Positions 8,262 to 16,660 of a stretch of 51,985 nt of DNA are shown piece by piece; position 1 is the stretch's first letter, and the number at the start of each line of letters is the position of its first letter. The notes beneath the pieces are model-generated. The model saw only the letters and a program-made list of their open reading frames with translations. It did not search any database and was not told the origin of the DNA. The stretch spans positions 1 through 51,985 of the forward strand of contig DFEY01000003.1 of assembly GCA_002369135.1 (NCBI GenBank), read 5' to 3'. The translations under genes were made by a program, and so were the position numbers. Source of the DNA: Lachnospira sp. UBA3790. Lineage in GTDB: Bacteria > Bacillota > Clostridia > Lachnospirales > Lachnospiraceae.

Positions 8262-11200
8262 ATGTACAAGAAGGTTTCCACTAATTTAAATTTTGTGGAC
8301 AGAGAGAAAGAAACTGTAAAGTTCTGGGAAGAAAATGATGTTTTCCAGAAGAGTATGGACGAAAGAAAAGAAGGAGAGACATATACTTTTTATGATGGAC
8401 CTCCTACAGCCAATGGTAAGCCACATATCGGTCACGTTCTTACTCGTGTAATTAAGGATATGATTCCACGTTACCATACTATGAAGGGTGAGTTTGTGCC
8501 ACGTAAAGCTGGTTGGGACACTCACGGTCTTCCAGTGGAGTTGGAAGTGGAGAAAAAACTTGGCCTTGATGGCAAAGATCAGATAGAAGAGTACGGAATA
8601 GAGCCTTTCATCAAGGAATGTAAGGAGTCTGTTTGGCAGTACAAAGGATTGTGGGAAGATTTCTCAGGAACTGTTGGTTTCTGGGCTGATATGGAAAACC
8701 CATACATCACATACGACAACGACTATATCGAGTCTGAGTGGTGGGCGCTAAAGGAAATTTGGAACAAGAAGTTACTTTACAAAGGATTTAAGATTGTTCC
8801 TTATTGTCCTAGATGTGGAACACCTCTTTCGGCGCAGGAGGTAGCACAGGGCTATAAGACTGTAAAAGAGCGTTCAGCTATTGTCCGCTTCAAATGTGCA
8901 GATGAAGATGCTTGGCTACTTGCTTGGACTACAACACCTTGGACTCTTCCATCTAACGTTGCACTTTGTGTAAACCCTAACGATACATATGTAAAAGTTA
9001 AGGCTAAAGATGGATATACATACTATATGGCAGAGGCACTTCTTGATACAGTGCTAGGGTCACTAGCGGAGGAGGATTCTGATGAGAAGCCTTATGAAGT
9101 GCTAGAGACTATGAAGGGTACTGACCTTGAGAAGAAACCTTACGAGCCATTGTTTGACTGCGCAAAGAAAGTGGCAGACAAACAGCACAAAGAAGGCTTC
9201 TACGTTACATGCGATGATTATGTAACTATGAGTGATGGTACTGGTATAGTACATATCGCGCCTGCCTTTGGTGAGGACGATGCTAATGTAGGAAGAAAGT
9301 ATGATTTACCATTCGTTCAGATGGTGGATGAGGCTGGTAAGATGCTAGAGGATGCGCCAGCGGCTGGCAAGTTTGTAAAAGACGCCGACAAAGACATCTT
9401 AGTTGAGCTAGATGAGAGAGGTCAGTTATTTGACGCGCCAAAATTTGAGCACGAGTATCCACATTGTTGGAGATGTGATACACCGCTTATCTACTATGCG
9501 CGTGAGTCTTGGTTCATCAAGATGACTGAAGTTAAGGACGACTTGATTGCAAACAACAATAAGATAAATTGGATTCCAAAGTCTATAGGCGAGGGCCGTT
9601 TTGGAAACTGGCTTGAGAATGTTCAGGACTGGGGAATCAGTAGAAATAGATATTGGGGTACTCCACTTAACATTTGGGAGTGTGATTGCGGACATCAAGA
9701 GTGCGTGGGAAGCCGCGCTGAATTGGCTGAGCTTTCAGGCAACCCTGATGATGCTAACGTGGAACTTCACAGACCATATATAGACGATGTGACTTTGAAG
9801 TGTCCAGAGTGTGGTGGCGAGATGCACCGTGTTCCTGAGGTTATTGACTGTTGGTTCGATAGTGGAGCAATGCCTTTCGCGCAGCACCATTATCCATTTG
9901 AAAATAAAGAAGTGTTTGAGAAGCAGTTCCCAGCGAAGTTTATCTCTGAGGCTGTGGACCAGACTCGTGGTTGGTTCTACACATTGCTTGCTGAATCAAC
10001 TATCCTATTTAACAAGCCACCATATGAGAATGTTATTGTTCTTGGTTTGGTGCAGGATGAGAACGGTCAGAAGATGAGTAAGTCAAAGGGCAATGCGGTT
10101 GATCCATTTGAAGCGCTCGAAACTTACGGTGCCGACGCTATCCGTTGGTATTTCTATACTAACTCTGCGCCTTGGCTTCCAAATAAGTTCTCAGGAAAGA
10201 TTGTGCAGGAGGGCCAGAGAAAGTTCCTTGGTACACTTTGGAACACTTACGCTTTCTATGTGCTTTACGCTGAGATTGACCAGTTCAATCCAAACGATTA
10301 CAAGCTAGACTACGACAGCTTAAGCGTCATGGACAAATGGCTCCTATCTCGTATGAACACTATGGTTAAGACTGTGGACGAGAGCTTGGCTGATTACAAG
10401 ATTCCAGAGGCTGGAAAGGCTTTGGATGACTTCGTCGATGACATGAGTAACTGGTACGTTAGACGTTCACGTGACAGATTCTGGCAGAAGGATATGCCAC
10501 AGGATAAGATTAACGCGTATATGACTTTGTATACAGCGCTTGTGACTACTGCCAAAGCGGCAGCGCCAATGATTCCATTTATGTCAGAGGATATCTACCA
10601 GAACTTGGTACGCAGCGTGGATGATTCGGCTCCTATTTCAGTTCATTTGTGTGACTTCCCAGAAGTAAATGAATCACAGATTGATGCTGAACTAGAAGAT
10701 GCCATGGCTAAGGTTTTGGATGTGGTAGTTTTGGGACGTTCATGTCGTAACGCTTCAAACATCAAGAACAGACAGCCTATCGGCCAGATGTTTGTGAAGG
10801 CTGACTTTGATCTATCCGACTTCTACAAAGAAATTATCTTAGACGAGCTTAATGTTAAGAAGGTTACATTTACAGAGGATGTGAGTGACTTTACATCATA
10901 CGAGTTCAAGCCACAACTTAAGACAGTTGGTCCTAAGTACGGCAAAGTCCTTGGCAAAATCCAGGGTGCTCTAAAAGAACTAGATGGCAACAAGGCTATG
11001 GAAGAGTTACAGAGTGAAGGCGCTTTGAAGTTTAACTTTGACGGTGTCGATGTTGAACTTACTGAAGAAGACTTGCTTATCAGCACAGCTCAGGTTGAGG
11101 GCTATGTATCAGAGAGCGACAATGGAATCACTGTTGTACTTGATACTAACTTAACTCCTGAGTTGATAGAAGAAGGATTCGTTCGTGAGATTATCTCTAA

Positions 11201-11417
11201 AATCCAGACAATGCGTAAGGATAACGACTACGATGTTATGGATAAGATCACATTCTCACTAAAGGGCAATGACAAGATTAAAGAGATTGTTCAGAAGAAC
11301 GAGGATATGATTAAGAATGAGACACTAACTGAAAAAGTGGTTTATGACGAAGTTCTGGGAGATGAGAAGGAATGGAGTATAAACGGCGAAAAAGTAGTGT
11401 TTGGAACACAGAGATAA
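8262..11417 (+). CDS. ileS: Isoleucyl-tRNA synthetase, type 2 (IleRS2)
   Basis: Charges tRNA-Ile with isoleucine in the cytoplasm. 1,051 residues, long for a bacterial IleRS and typical of the clostridial type 2 form. The class I HIGH motif is at 55-58 (PHIGH) in the context PPTANG, followed by WDTHGLPVE; both contexts are those of eukaryote-like IleRS2 rather than IleRS1 (WDCHGLPIE). KMSKS is at 604-608. The editing CP1 domain lies between (TTTPWTLPSN; GDD-type region near 325-345). The C-terminal half is the anticodon-binding domain plus an extension. The start has GGAGGAGAG upstream. It is regulated by the Ile T-box leader directly upstream and ended by a terminator at 11438. IleRS2 enzymes are generally poorly inhibited by mupirocin; sensitivity here is inferred only. 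Confidence 0.97.
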   Translation: MYKKVSTNLNFVDREKETVKFWEENDVFQKSMDERKEGETYTFYDGPPTANGKPHIGHVLTRVIKDMIPRYHTMKGEFVPRKAGWDTHGLPVELEVEKKLGLDGKDQIEEYGIEPFIKECKESVWQYKGLWEDFSGTVGFWADMENPYITYDNDYIESEWWALKEIWNKKLLYKGFKIVPYCPRCGTPLSAQEVAQGYKTVKERSAIVRFKCADEDAWLLAWTTTPWTLPSNVALCVNPNDTYVKVKAKDGYTYYMAEALLDTVLGSLAEEDSDEKPYEVLETMKGTDLEKKPYEPLFDCAKKVADKQHKEGFYVTCDDYVTMSDGTGIVHIAPAFGEDDANVGRKYDLPFVQMVDEAGKMLEDAPAAGKFVKDADKDILVELDERGQLFDAPKFEHEYPHCWRCDTPLIYYARESWFIKMTEVKDDLIANNNKINWIPKSIGEGRFGNWLENVQDWGISRNRYWGTPLNIWECDCGHQECVGSRAELAELSGNPDDANVELHRPYIDDVTLKCPECGGEMHRVPEVIDCWFDSGAMPFAQHHYPFENKEVFEKQFPAKFISEAVDQTRGWFYTLLAESTILFNKPPYENVIVLGLVQDENGQKMSKSKGNAVDPFEALETYGADAIRWYFYTNSAPWLPNKFSGKIVQEGQRKFLGTLWNTYAFYVLYAEIDQFNPNDYKLDYDSLSVMDKWLLSRMNTMVKTVDESLADYKIPEAGKALDDFVDDMSNWYVRRSRDRFWQKDMPQDKINAYMTLYTALVTTAKAAAPMIPFMSEDIYQNLVRSVDDSAPISVHLCDFPEVNESQIDAELEDAMAKVLDVVVLGRSCRNASNIKNRQPIGQMFVKADFDLSDFYKEIILDELNVKKVTFTEDVSDFTSYEFKPQLKTVGPKYGKVLGKIQGALKELDGNKAMEELQSEGALKFNFDGVDVELTEEDLLISTAQVEGYVSESDNGITVVLDTNLTPELIEEGFVREIISKIQTMRKDNDYDVMDKITFSLKGNDKIKEIVQKNEDMIKNETLTEKVVYDEVLGDEKEWSINGEKVVFGTQR

Positions 11418-11437
11418 TTATTTATTCTCAAAAGGTA

Positions 11438-11469
11438 AGAACTGGTGCTAAAGCGCCAGTTCTTTTTAT
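11438..11469 (+). terminator. Intrinsic terminator of ileS
   Basis: AAGAACTGGTGC (11438-11449) pairs with GCGCCAGTTCTT (11454-11465), with a TAAA loop and a T-run. Confidence 0.92.
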
Positions 11470-11493
11470 TAACGTCCTAATCCTTTTGGATTC

Positions 11494-11568
11494 AAAAAAA
11501 TAACCGCCTGGCTCGGCGGTTATTTTCCAAATAACCTTTCGGGCTAACCGTATATCGGTTGCTCCTTA
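11494..11568 (-). ncRNA. Putative small RNA resembling an orphan type I antitoxin
   Basis: On the minus strand a consensus promoter (11575-11601) is followed by a short structured stretch. A hairpin made of AACCG/CGGTT lies around 11550-11565. It is followed by a strong terminator hairpin ATAACCGCC (minus strand, complement of 11516-11524) with GGCGGTTAT (complement of 11501-11509) and a T-run at 11494-11500. The transcript would be about 75 nt and has no credible ORF. The arrangement, and the paired ACCG...CGGT hairpins with AGGAGCAACCG near the 5' end, recall antitoxin RNAs of clostridial holin-like (TxpA/BsrE-type) modules, as I remember them. No toxin ORF is visible on the opposite strand, so it would be an orphan. 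The family assignment is tentative; the existence of a transcript is better supported. Confidence 0.55.
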
Positions 11569-11574
11569 CCTTTA

Positions 11575-11601
11575 TTATAACTAATAAAGCCAATATGTCA
11601 A
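11575..11601 (-). promoter_or_regulatory. Minus-strand promoter of the small RNA
   Basis: TTGACA (complement of 11596-11601) and TATAAT (complement of 11575-11580) are both perfect consensus boxes, spaced about 15 nt apart (slightly short). No minus-strand protein gene lies downstream. Confidence 0.65.
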
Positions 11602-11688
11602 TATACCTTTAAACCTACTACAAAACCCACAATAATCAGTATTTTTCCTAGAAAAAACCCACAAAATATGGTAGAATAAGGGACGGTC

Positions 11689-11729
11689 GGTGGTTAATAA
11701 TATGCTTATTTGAACCACCTTATTTTTTT
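11689..11729 (+). promoter_or_regulatory. glgP: Terminator-like hairpin in the glgP leader
   Basis: GGTGGTT (11689-11695) pairs with AACCACC (11713-11719), followed by TTATTTTTTT. It lies 45 nt upstream of the glgP start and downstream of a TAGAAT box (11672-11677). Either it terminates stray upstream transcription or it acts as an attenuator; no recognised riboswitch core is seen. Confidence 0.5.
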
Positions 11730-11773
11730 ATAGTGAGGAAAATTCTTTAATAGATTGCGAGGAAAAATATTAA

Positions 11774-14236
11774 ATGAATTCAAAAGAAAAGAAACAATAC
11801 AAAGAGCGATTTATTAACAGAGCGCACGAGATGGCGCGTATGTTATATCGTAAGAATCTAGAGGACGTGAGCGACCGCCACAAATATATGTGCGTGGGAC
11901 TTGCTGTTAAAGATACGATTATCGATGACTGGATTGCTACTCAGAAAGCCTTCGACGAAGAAGATGCAAAGACTGTTTATTATTTGTCGATGGAATTCTT
12001 GATGGGTAGAGCATTTGGTAACGCAATCCTAAATCTTTGCGAGAGAGACGAGATTAAAGAGGCTATTGATGAGATGGGATTCGACCTAAACATTCTAGAA
12101 GAGCAAGAGGAAGATGCTGCTCTTGGTAACGGTGGTCTTGGTAGACTTGCTGCATGTTTTCTAGATAGTTTGGCTACTCTAAACTATCCAGCGTATGGCT
12201 GTGGTATCCGCTACAAATACGGTATGTTTAAGCAGGAGATTGAGGATGGTTTCCAGAAGGAAGTTCCAGAGACTTGGCTTAAGCACGCAAATCCACTAGA
12301 GATTAGAAGAGATGAGTACACTTGCGAGGTTCGTTTCGGCGGAACTGTGCGCGTGGATTATAAAGATGGTAGAAACTATTTCGTTCAAGAAAATTATCAG
12401 GCTATAAATGCTGTCCCTTACGACTTACCTATCGTGGGCTACGGAAACAACGTGGTTGATACACTTCGTATCTGGGACGCAGAGCCAATCGAGCATTTCA
12501 ACTTGGACGAGTTTGATAAGGGCTCATACCTAGCCGCTGTAGAGCAGGAAAACCTTGCTAAGACTATCACGGATGTACTTTATCCAAACGATAATCACTA
12601 CGCCGGCAAAGAACTTAGACTTAAGCAGCAGTACTTCTTTGTTTCAGCTTCGCTTCAGACAGCTATCAAGAAGTATTTAACAAAGCATAAGAGTCTTAAG
12701 AACCTACCTAAGAAAGTTGTGTTCCAGATGAACGATACACACCCAACTTTGACGGTAGCAGAACTTATGAGACTTTTGATGGACGAGTATGGTCTAGAGT
12801 GGGATGACGCTTGGAAGATCACTACTGAGTCTGTTGCTTACACAAACCATACAATTATGGCTGAGGCTCTTGAGAAGTGGCCAATCGACCTATTCTCAAA
12901 GCTACTTCCTAGATGTTATCAGATAGTAGAAGAGATTAACCGTCGCTTCTGCGAAGAAATAGAGAAGAAGTTCCCAGGAGATACTGAGAAGATGCACCGC
13001 ATGGCTATCCTTTATGATGGTCAGGTACGTATGGCTCACCTAGCTATTTGTGCAGCGTTCTCTGTAAACGGTGTGGCTAAGCTTCATACTGAAATCTTGG
13101 AGAAGGAAGAACTAAAAGACTTCTACGACATGTGGCCAGAGAAGTTCAACAACAAGACAAACGGAATCACTCAGCGTCGTTTCTTGCTACACGCTAACCC
13201 ATTACTTGCTGACTGGGTTACAGACAAAGTGGGCGACAAATGGATTACAGATCTTTCTAAGATTCAGGGAATCGCAAAGTATGCTGATGACCGCGAGGCT
13301 CAGAAAGAGTTTATGAAGATTAAGAAGGCAAACAAGAAACGCCTTGCTAAATACATTAAGAAACACAACGGCATCGAGGTTGATATTAACTCAATCTTTG
13401 ACGTTCAGGTTAAGCGTTTGCACGAGTACAAGAGACAGCTACTTAACATCTTGCATGTTATGCACTTGTACAACGAGCTAAAGGCTAATCCACAGATGGA
13501 TTTCTATCCACGTACATTTGTCTTTGGCGCGAAAGCAGCAGCAGGTTACAAGATTGCTAAGCTTACAATCAAGCTTATCAACAGCGTGGCTGACGTGGTA
13601 AACAACGACCCAGACATCGATGGCAGAATCAAGGTTGTGTTTATTGAAAACTACAGAGTTTCAAATGCTGAAATAATCTTTGCAGCATCCGACGTATCAG
13701 AGCAGATTTCTACAGCTTCGAAGGAAGCATCAGGTACTGGTAACATGAAGTTCATGCTAAACGGAGCACTCACACTTGGTACTATGGACGGTGCGAATGT
13801 TGAGATAGTGGAAGAGGTCGGCAAAGAAAACGCATTTATCTTCGGTCTATCTTCCGACGAAGTAATTAACTATGAGAACAACGGTGGCTACGACCCAGTC
13901 GAGATTTACGACAATAATCCAGCCATCCACAAAGTTCTTGACCAGTTGGTTGATGGTACTTTTGCAAATGGCGATACAGAGTTGTTCAGACCAATCTACA
14001 ACTCACTTCTAACTAAGGAAGAGACTGGCGTGGCTGACAGATACTTTATCCTTAAAGACTTTGACTCATACGCAGCTGCTCAGAAGGATGTTGAAAAGGC
14101 TTACAGAGATAAGAAGGGCTGGGCTAAATCAGCAATGCTAAATGTAGCCAATGTTGGTAAGTTCTCATCAGACAGAACTATCGAGGAATATGTAAAAGAC
14201 ATTTGGCACTTGGAAAAAGTTAAGGTTAAGAAATAA
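11774..14236 (+). CDS. glgP: Glycogen/starch/alpha-glucan phosphorylase
   Basis: Releases glucose-1-phosphate from alpha-1,4-glucan ends using phosphate and pyridoxal phosphate. 820 residues, normal for the family. The N-terminal half carries the glucan-binding and early catalytic motifs (YYLSMEFLMGR, ALGNGGLGRLAACF, NDTHP). The C-terminal half has KRLHEYKRQ and the PLP site EASGTGNMKFM, in which Lys659 is the expected Schiff-base lysine, followed by LGTMDGANVEI. GCGAGGA precedes the ATG. It is transcribed alone: a terminator-like hairpin lies upstream and a clear terminator at 14250. No other glycogen genes are in the window. Confidence 0.96.
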   Translation: MNSKEKKQYKERFINRAHEMARMLYRKNLEDVSDRHKYMCVGLAVKDTIIDDWIATQKAFDEEDAKTVYYLSMEFLMGRAFGNAILNLCERDEIKEAIDEMGFDLNILEEQEEDAALGNGGLGRLAACFLDSLATLNYPAYGCGIRYKYGMFKQEIEDGFQKEVPETWLKHANPLEIRRDEYTCEVRFGGTVRVDYKDGRNYFVQENYQAINAVPYDLPIVGYGNNVVDTLRIWDAEPIEHFNLDEFDKGSYLAAVEQENLAKTITDVLYPNDNHYAGKELRLKQQYFFVSASLQTAIKKYLTKHKSLKNLPKKVVFQMNDTHPTLTVAELMRLLMDEYGLEWDDAWKITTESVAYTNHTIMAEALEKWPIDLFSKLLPRCYQIVEEINRRFCEEIEKKFPGDTEKMHRMAILYDGQVRMAHLAICAAFSVNGVAKLHTEILEKEELKDFYDMWPEKFNNKTNGITQRRFLLHANPLLADWVTDKVGDKWITDLSKIQGIAKYADDREAQKEFMKIKKANKKRLAKYIKKHNGIEVDINSIFDVQVKRLHEYKRQLLNILHVMHLYNELKANPQMDFYPRTFVFGAKAAAGYKIAKLTIKLINSVADVVNNDPDIDGRIKVVFIENYRVSNAEIIFAASDVSEQISTASKEASGTGNMKFMLNGALTLGTMDGANVEIVEEVGKENAFIFGLSSDEVINYENNGGYDPVEIYDNNPAIHKVLDQLVDGTFANGDTELFRPIYNSLLTKEETGVADRYFILKDFDSYAAAQKDVEKAYRDKKGWAKSAMLNVANVGKFSSDRTIEEYVKDIWHLEKVKVKK

Positions 14237-14249
14237 TTATGATTTTATA

Positions 14250-14284
14250 AAAGACTATGCTTCTGATGAGCATAGTCTTTTTTT
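14250..14284 (+). terminator. Intrinsic terminator of glgP
   Basis: AAAGACTATGC (14250-14260) pairs with GCATAGTCTTT (14270-14280), followed by more T residues. Confidence 0.9.
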
Positions 14285-14321
14285 GTGCTATTATATAAGA
14301 AGAGATTTTCGGAGGATTATT

Positions 14322-15803
14322 ATGAAGAAATATATAATGACAATGGATGAGGGGACGACCAGCACTAGAACCATCTTGGTAGATCATGATGGGCAAATAG
14401 TGGCGCAGTATAGCAAGGAATTTGAACAAATATTCCCACAGCCAGGCTGGGTAGAGCACGATGCAAAAGAAATATGGGAAGCCCAAAAAGAAACTATTAA
14501 AGGTGTTTTAGACAAGGCTGGAGCTACTCTAGATGATATAGAGTCTATTGGGATCACAAACCAGCGCGAGACTACAGTAGTGTGGGATAAAACTAATGGA
14601 GAGCCGGTCTACAATGCTATTGTTTGGCAGTGTAGAAGAACTTCAGATATAGTAGACGAGTTGGTTGCCAAGTTAGATGCCGAAGGTAAATCTGATCTGA
14701 TTCCTTCTAAGACGGGACTTAAGCCAGATGCATATTTTTCTGCTACAAAGATAAATTGGATATTAGACCATGTGGACGGAGCAAGAGATAGAGCAAAGAA
14801 CGGTGAATTGTTATTTGGAACAATTGATACTTGGCTCATTTGGAATCTAACAGGTGGAAAAGTTCACGCAACAGATTACACTAATGCTTCGCGTACGTTG
14901 CTTTTCAATATTCATACTTTGGACTGGGATGATGAGTTGTTAGAATTATTTGATATCCCAAGAGCGATGCTTCCAGAGGTTAAGAAATCTTGTGACGATT
15001 ATGGAACATATGAAGGAATTCAAATAGCAGGTGTAGCAGGAGATCAACAGGCGGCCATGTTTGGACAGTGTTGTTTTGATAAAGGCGATGTTAAAAATAC
15101 TTATGGAACCGGTGGTTTCCTAATGATGAATACAGGAAACAACCCTATAATATCTAAGAACGGACTTCTAACAACTATTGCTGCATTTACGGATGAGCCA
15201 GAGTATGCGCTAGAGGGCAGTGTCTTTGTCTCGGGCGCAGCTATCCAGTGGCTAAGAGATGAGTTGAAGATAATAGAAAACGCACCAGCCAGTGAAGAGG
15301 CAGCGTTAAGCGTAGAGGACAGTGGTGGAGTTTATGTGGTGCCAGCGTTTACAGGATTAGGCGCGCCATACTGGAACCAAGATGCTAGAGGTATGATATT
15401 AGGAATAACCAGAGGAACTAGCAGAAACCAAATCATAAGAGCCACACTAGAGTCTTTGGCGTACCAGACAAACGATGTGCTCGGAGCAATGATTGATGAT
15501 TTGGGAAGTGATATAGATGATTTGAAAGTGGATGGTGGAGCAAGCCAAAACAATTATTTGGTACAGTTCCAATCAGACATTTCAAAAATCAAAGTTGTTA
15601 GACCTAAACTTATAGAGTCTACAGGAATAGGAGCAGCATATCTGGCTGGATTATATAGTGGTTTTTGGAAAGATAAAGAAGAGCTAAAGTCTCACATGGG
15701 AATAGATAAAACATTTGAACCAAGTATGTCAGATGAAGAAGTAGCAGATAAGATTAAGGGATGGAATAAGGCTGTGGAATGCACGATTAGATTTACAGAA
15801 TAA
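14322..15803 (+). CDS. glpK: Glycerol kinase
   Basis: Phosphorylates glycerol to sn-glycerol-3-phosphate with ATP; cytoplasmic FGGY/ASKHA kinase. The start is the ATG at 14322, with GGAGG at 14311-14315; an in-frame ATG 39 nt upstream overlaps the glgP terminator and has no ribosome site. 493 residues, the usual size. The N-terminal phosphate loop region reads TMDEGTTSTRT. GITNQRETTVVWD and WQCRRT are the glycerol-kinase signatures. GVAGDQQAAMFGQ and GTGGFLMMNTG follow in the first lobe, and VDGGASQNNYLVQ with GIGAAYLAGL is the C-terminal adenosine/FGGY signature. No glpF or glpD neighbour is present. Confidence 0.96.
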   Translation: MKKYIMTMDEGTTSTRTILVDHDGQIVAQYSKEFEQIFPQPGWVEHDAKEIWEAQKETIKGVLDKAGATLDDIESIGITNQRETTVVWDKTNGEPVYNAIVWQCRRTSDIVDELVAKLDAEGKSDLIPSKTGLKPDAYFSATKINWILDHVDGARDRAKNGELLFGTIDTWLIWNLTGGKVHATDYTNASRTLLFNIHTLDWDDELLELFDIPRAMLPEVKKSCDDYGTYEGIQIAGVAGDQQAAMFGQCCFDKGDVKNTYGTGGFLMMNTGNNPIISKNGLLTTIAAFTDEPEYALEGSVFVSGAAIQWLRDELKIIENAPASEEAALSVEDSGGVYVVPAFTGLGAPYWNQDARGMILGITRGTSRNQIIRATLESLAYQTNDVLGAMIDDLGSDIDDLKVDGGASQNNYLVQFQSDISKIKVVRPKLIESTGIGAAYLAGLYSGFWKDKEELKSHMGIDKTFEPSMSDEEVADKIKGWNKAVECTIRFTE

Positions 15804-15824
15804 CTAAAATAAAAAAGATTTTTT

Positions 15825-15857
15825 AAAAGACATTAATTTCGTATTAATGTCTTTTTT
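15825..15857 (+). terminator. Intrinsic terminator of glpK
   Basis: AAAAGACATTAAT (15825-15837) pairs with ATTAATGTCTTTT (15843-15855), followed by a T-run. Confidence 0.9.
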
Positions 15858-15862
15858 TATTG

Positions 15863-15891
15863 TTGACTTTCAAAAATGTGAGAGTTATGAT
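15863..15891 (+). promoter_or_regulatory. Upstream promoter of the brnTA operon
   Basis: TTGACT (15863-15868), a 17-nt spacer and TATGAT (15886-15891), directly after the glpK terminator and 125 nt before brnT. Confidence 0.6.
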
Positions 15892-15944
15892 AAACAACAT
15901 AATGCTTAAGTGCACTTTGAAAAATGAAGGAGGGGGATTATAAC

Positions 15945-15984
15945 GCAATACAAATTGCAATACAAAATGTATTGCAATTATAAT
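15945..15984 (+). promoter_or_regulatory. Palindromic operator overlapping a second brnTA promoter
   Basis: Perfect 12-bp inverted repeat: AATTGCAATACA (15953-15964), spacer AAA, TGTATTGCAATT (15968-15979). An additional direct copy of GCAATACAAA begins at 15945, 12 bp before the copy inside the palindrome, giving three half-sites. TATAAT (15979-15984) abuts the palindrome and TTGCAA (15955-15960) could serve as its -35 box (18-nt spacer). Binding here by the BrnA or BrnT-BrnA complex would block transcription, as is known for brnTA autoregulation; the site itself is inferred. Confidence 0.65.
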
Positions 15985-16016
15985 TAAATATTTTATAATG
16001 GAGGTATGAAAGAATA

Positions 16017-16307
16017 ATGACGGAACTAGAGTTTGAGTGGGACGATAAAAAGGAAGCAGCAAATATTAAAAAGCATAAGTTAAATTTTAAAATTGCTAGA
16101 GTTGCATTTTATGATTTTGATAGAATAGAATATTACGATAAGGAGAATAGCATAGAGGAAGACAGATATGTGGTTATAGGAAAAGGCATAGGTTCAGAAC
16201 TGCTGTTTATTGTATATACTGTAAGAGATGGAAAATATAGATTAATTTCTGCAAGACAGGCAAGCAAGAGAGAGGAGAAAATATATTATGGGAAAAATGA
16301 CAATTGA
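16017..16307 (+). CDS. brnT: BrnT-family toxin (type II toxin-antitoxin)
   Basis: 96 residues with the BrnT/DUF497 pattern: FEWDDKKEAANIKKH near the N-terminus, a central FYDFDRIEYYD, then EEDRYVVIGKG, LLFIVYTVRDGKYRLISARQAS and a terminal E..YY. BrnT proteins are RelE-fold ribonucleases that stop translation when unbound. The start ATG at 16017 lies 12 nt after GGAGG; a three-codon ORF (ATG AAA GAA TAA, 16006-16017) sits between and its stop overlaps the toxin start as TAATG, suggesting reinitiation. Toxin first and antitoxin second is the usual brnTA order. The neighbouring antitoxin gene overlaps its last 20 nt. Confidence 0.9.
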   Translation: MTELEFEWDDKKEAANIKKHKLNFKIARVAFYDFDRIEYYDKENSIEEDRYVVIGKGIGSELLFIVYTVRDGKYRLISARQASKREEKIYYGKNDN

Positions 16308-16614
16308 TCTAGATGCTGATGTTATTGAAGTGACACCAGAAGAAGTAAAAATGCTTGAAAATTTAAGAAAGATGAAAGATGAGGACATTGTTTATGATGA
16401 AGATTCTCCACGATTGACTAGTGAACAATTGTCTCAATTCAAACGTGTTAATGAAGGTAATCAAGAAAAACGAAGAAAACAAACGGTTGCCATAAGGCTA
16501 TCTCCATCAACGCTCAAAACATATAAAGCCTTGGGTAAAGGATATACCACTATTATAGGAAGAGTATTAGAATATGCTGCAAATAATGCAGAATTCTTGA
16601 AGAAGTTTTTGTAA
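16288..16614 (+). CDS. brnA: BrnA-family antitoxin, ribbon-helix-helix
   Basis: 108 residues. GAGAGGAG lies 10 nt before the ATG, inside the brnT coding end. The N-terminal half is acidic and probably wraps the toxin (TPEEVKMLENLR, DSPRLTSEQLSQF). The C-terminal half has the RHH core KQTVAIRLSPSTLKTYKALG followed by KGYTTIIGRVLEYAA, the pattern of BrnA antitoxins. It should neutralise BrnT and bind the palindrome at 15953-15979. No terminator separates it from the rubrerythrin gene, although a TATAAT box at 16623 may start a new transcript there. Confidence 0.88.
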   Translation: MGKMTIDLDADVIEVTPEEVKMLENLRKMKDEDIVYDEDSPRLTSEQLSQFKRVNEGNQEKRRKQTVAIRLSPSTLKTYKALGKGYTTIIGRVLEYAANNAEFLKKFL

Positions 16615-16660
16615 AAAAATGTTATAATGGTATCAGTATTATTTAAGGAGGAATATTATT

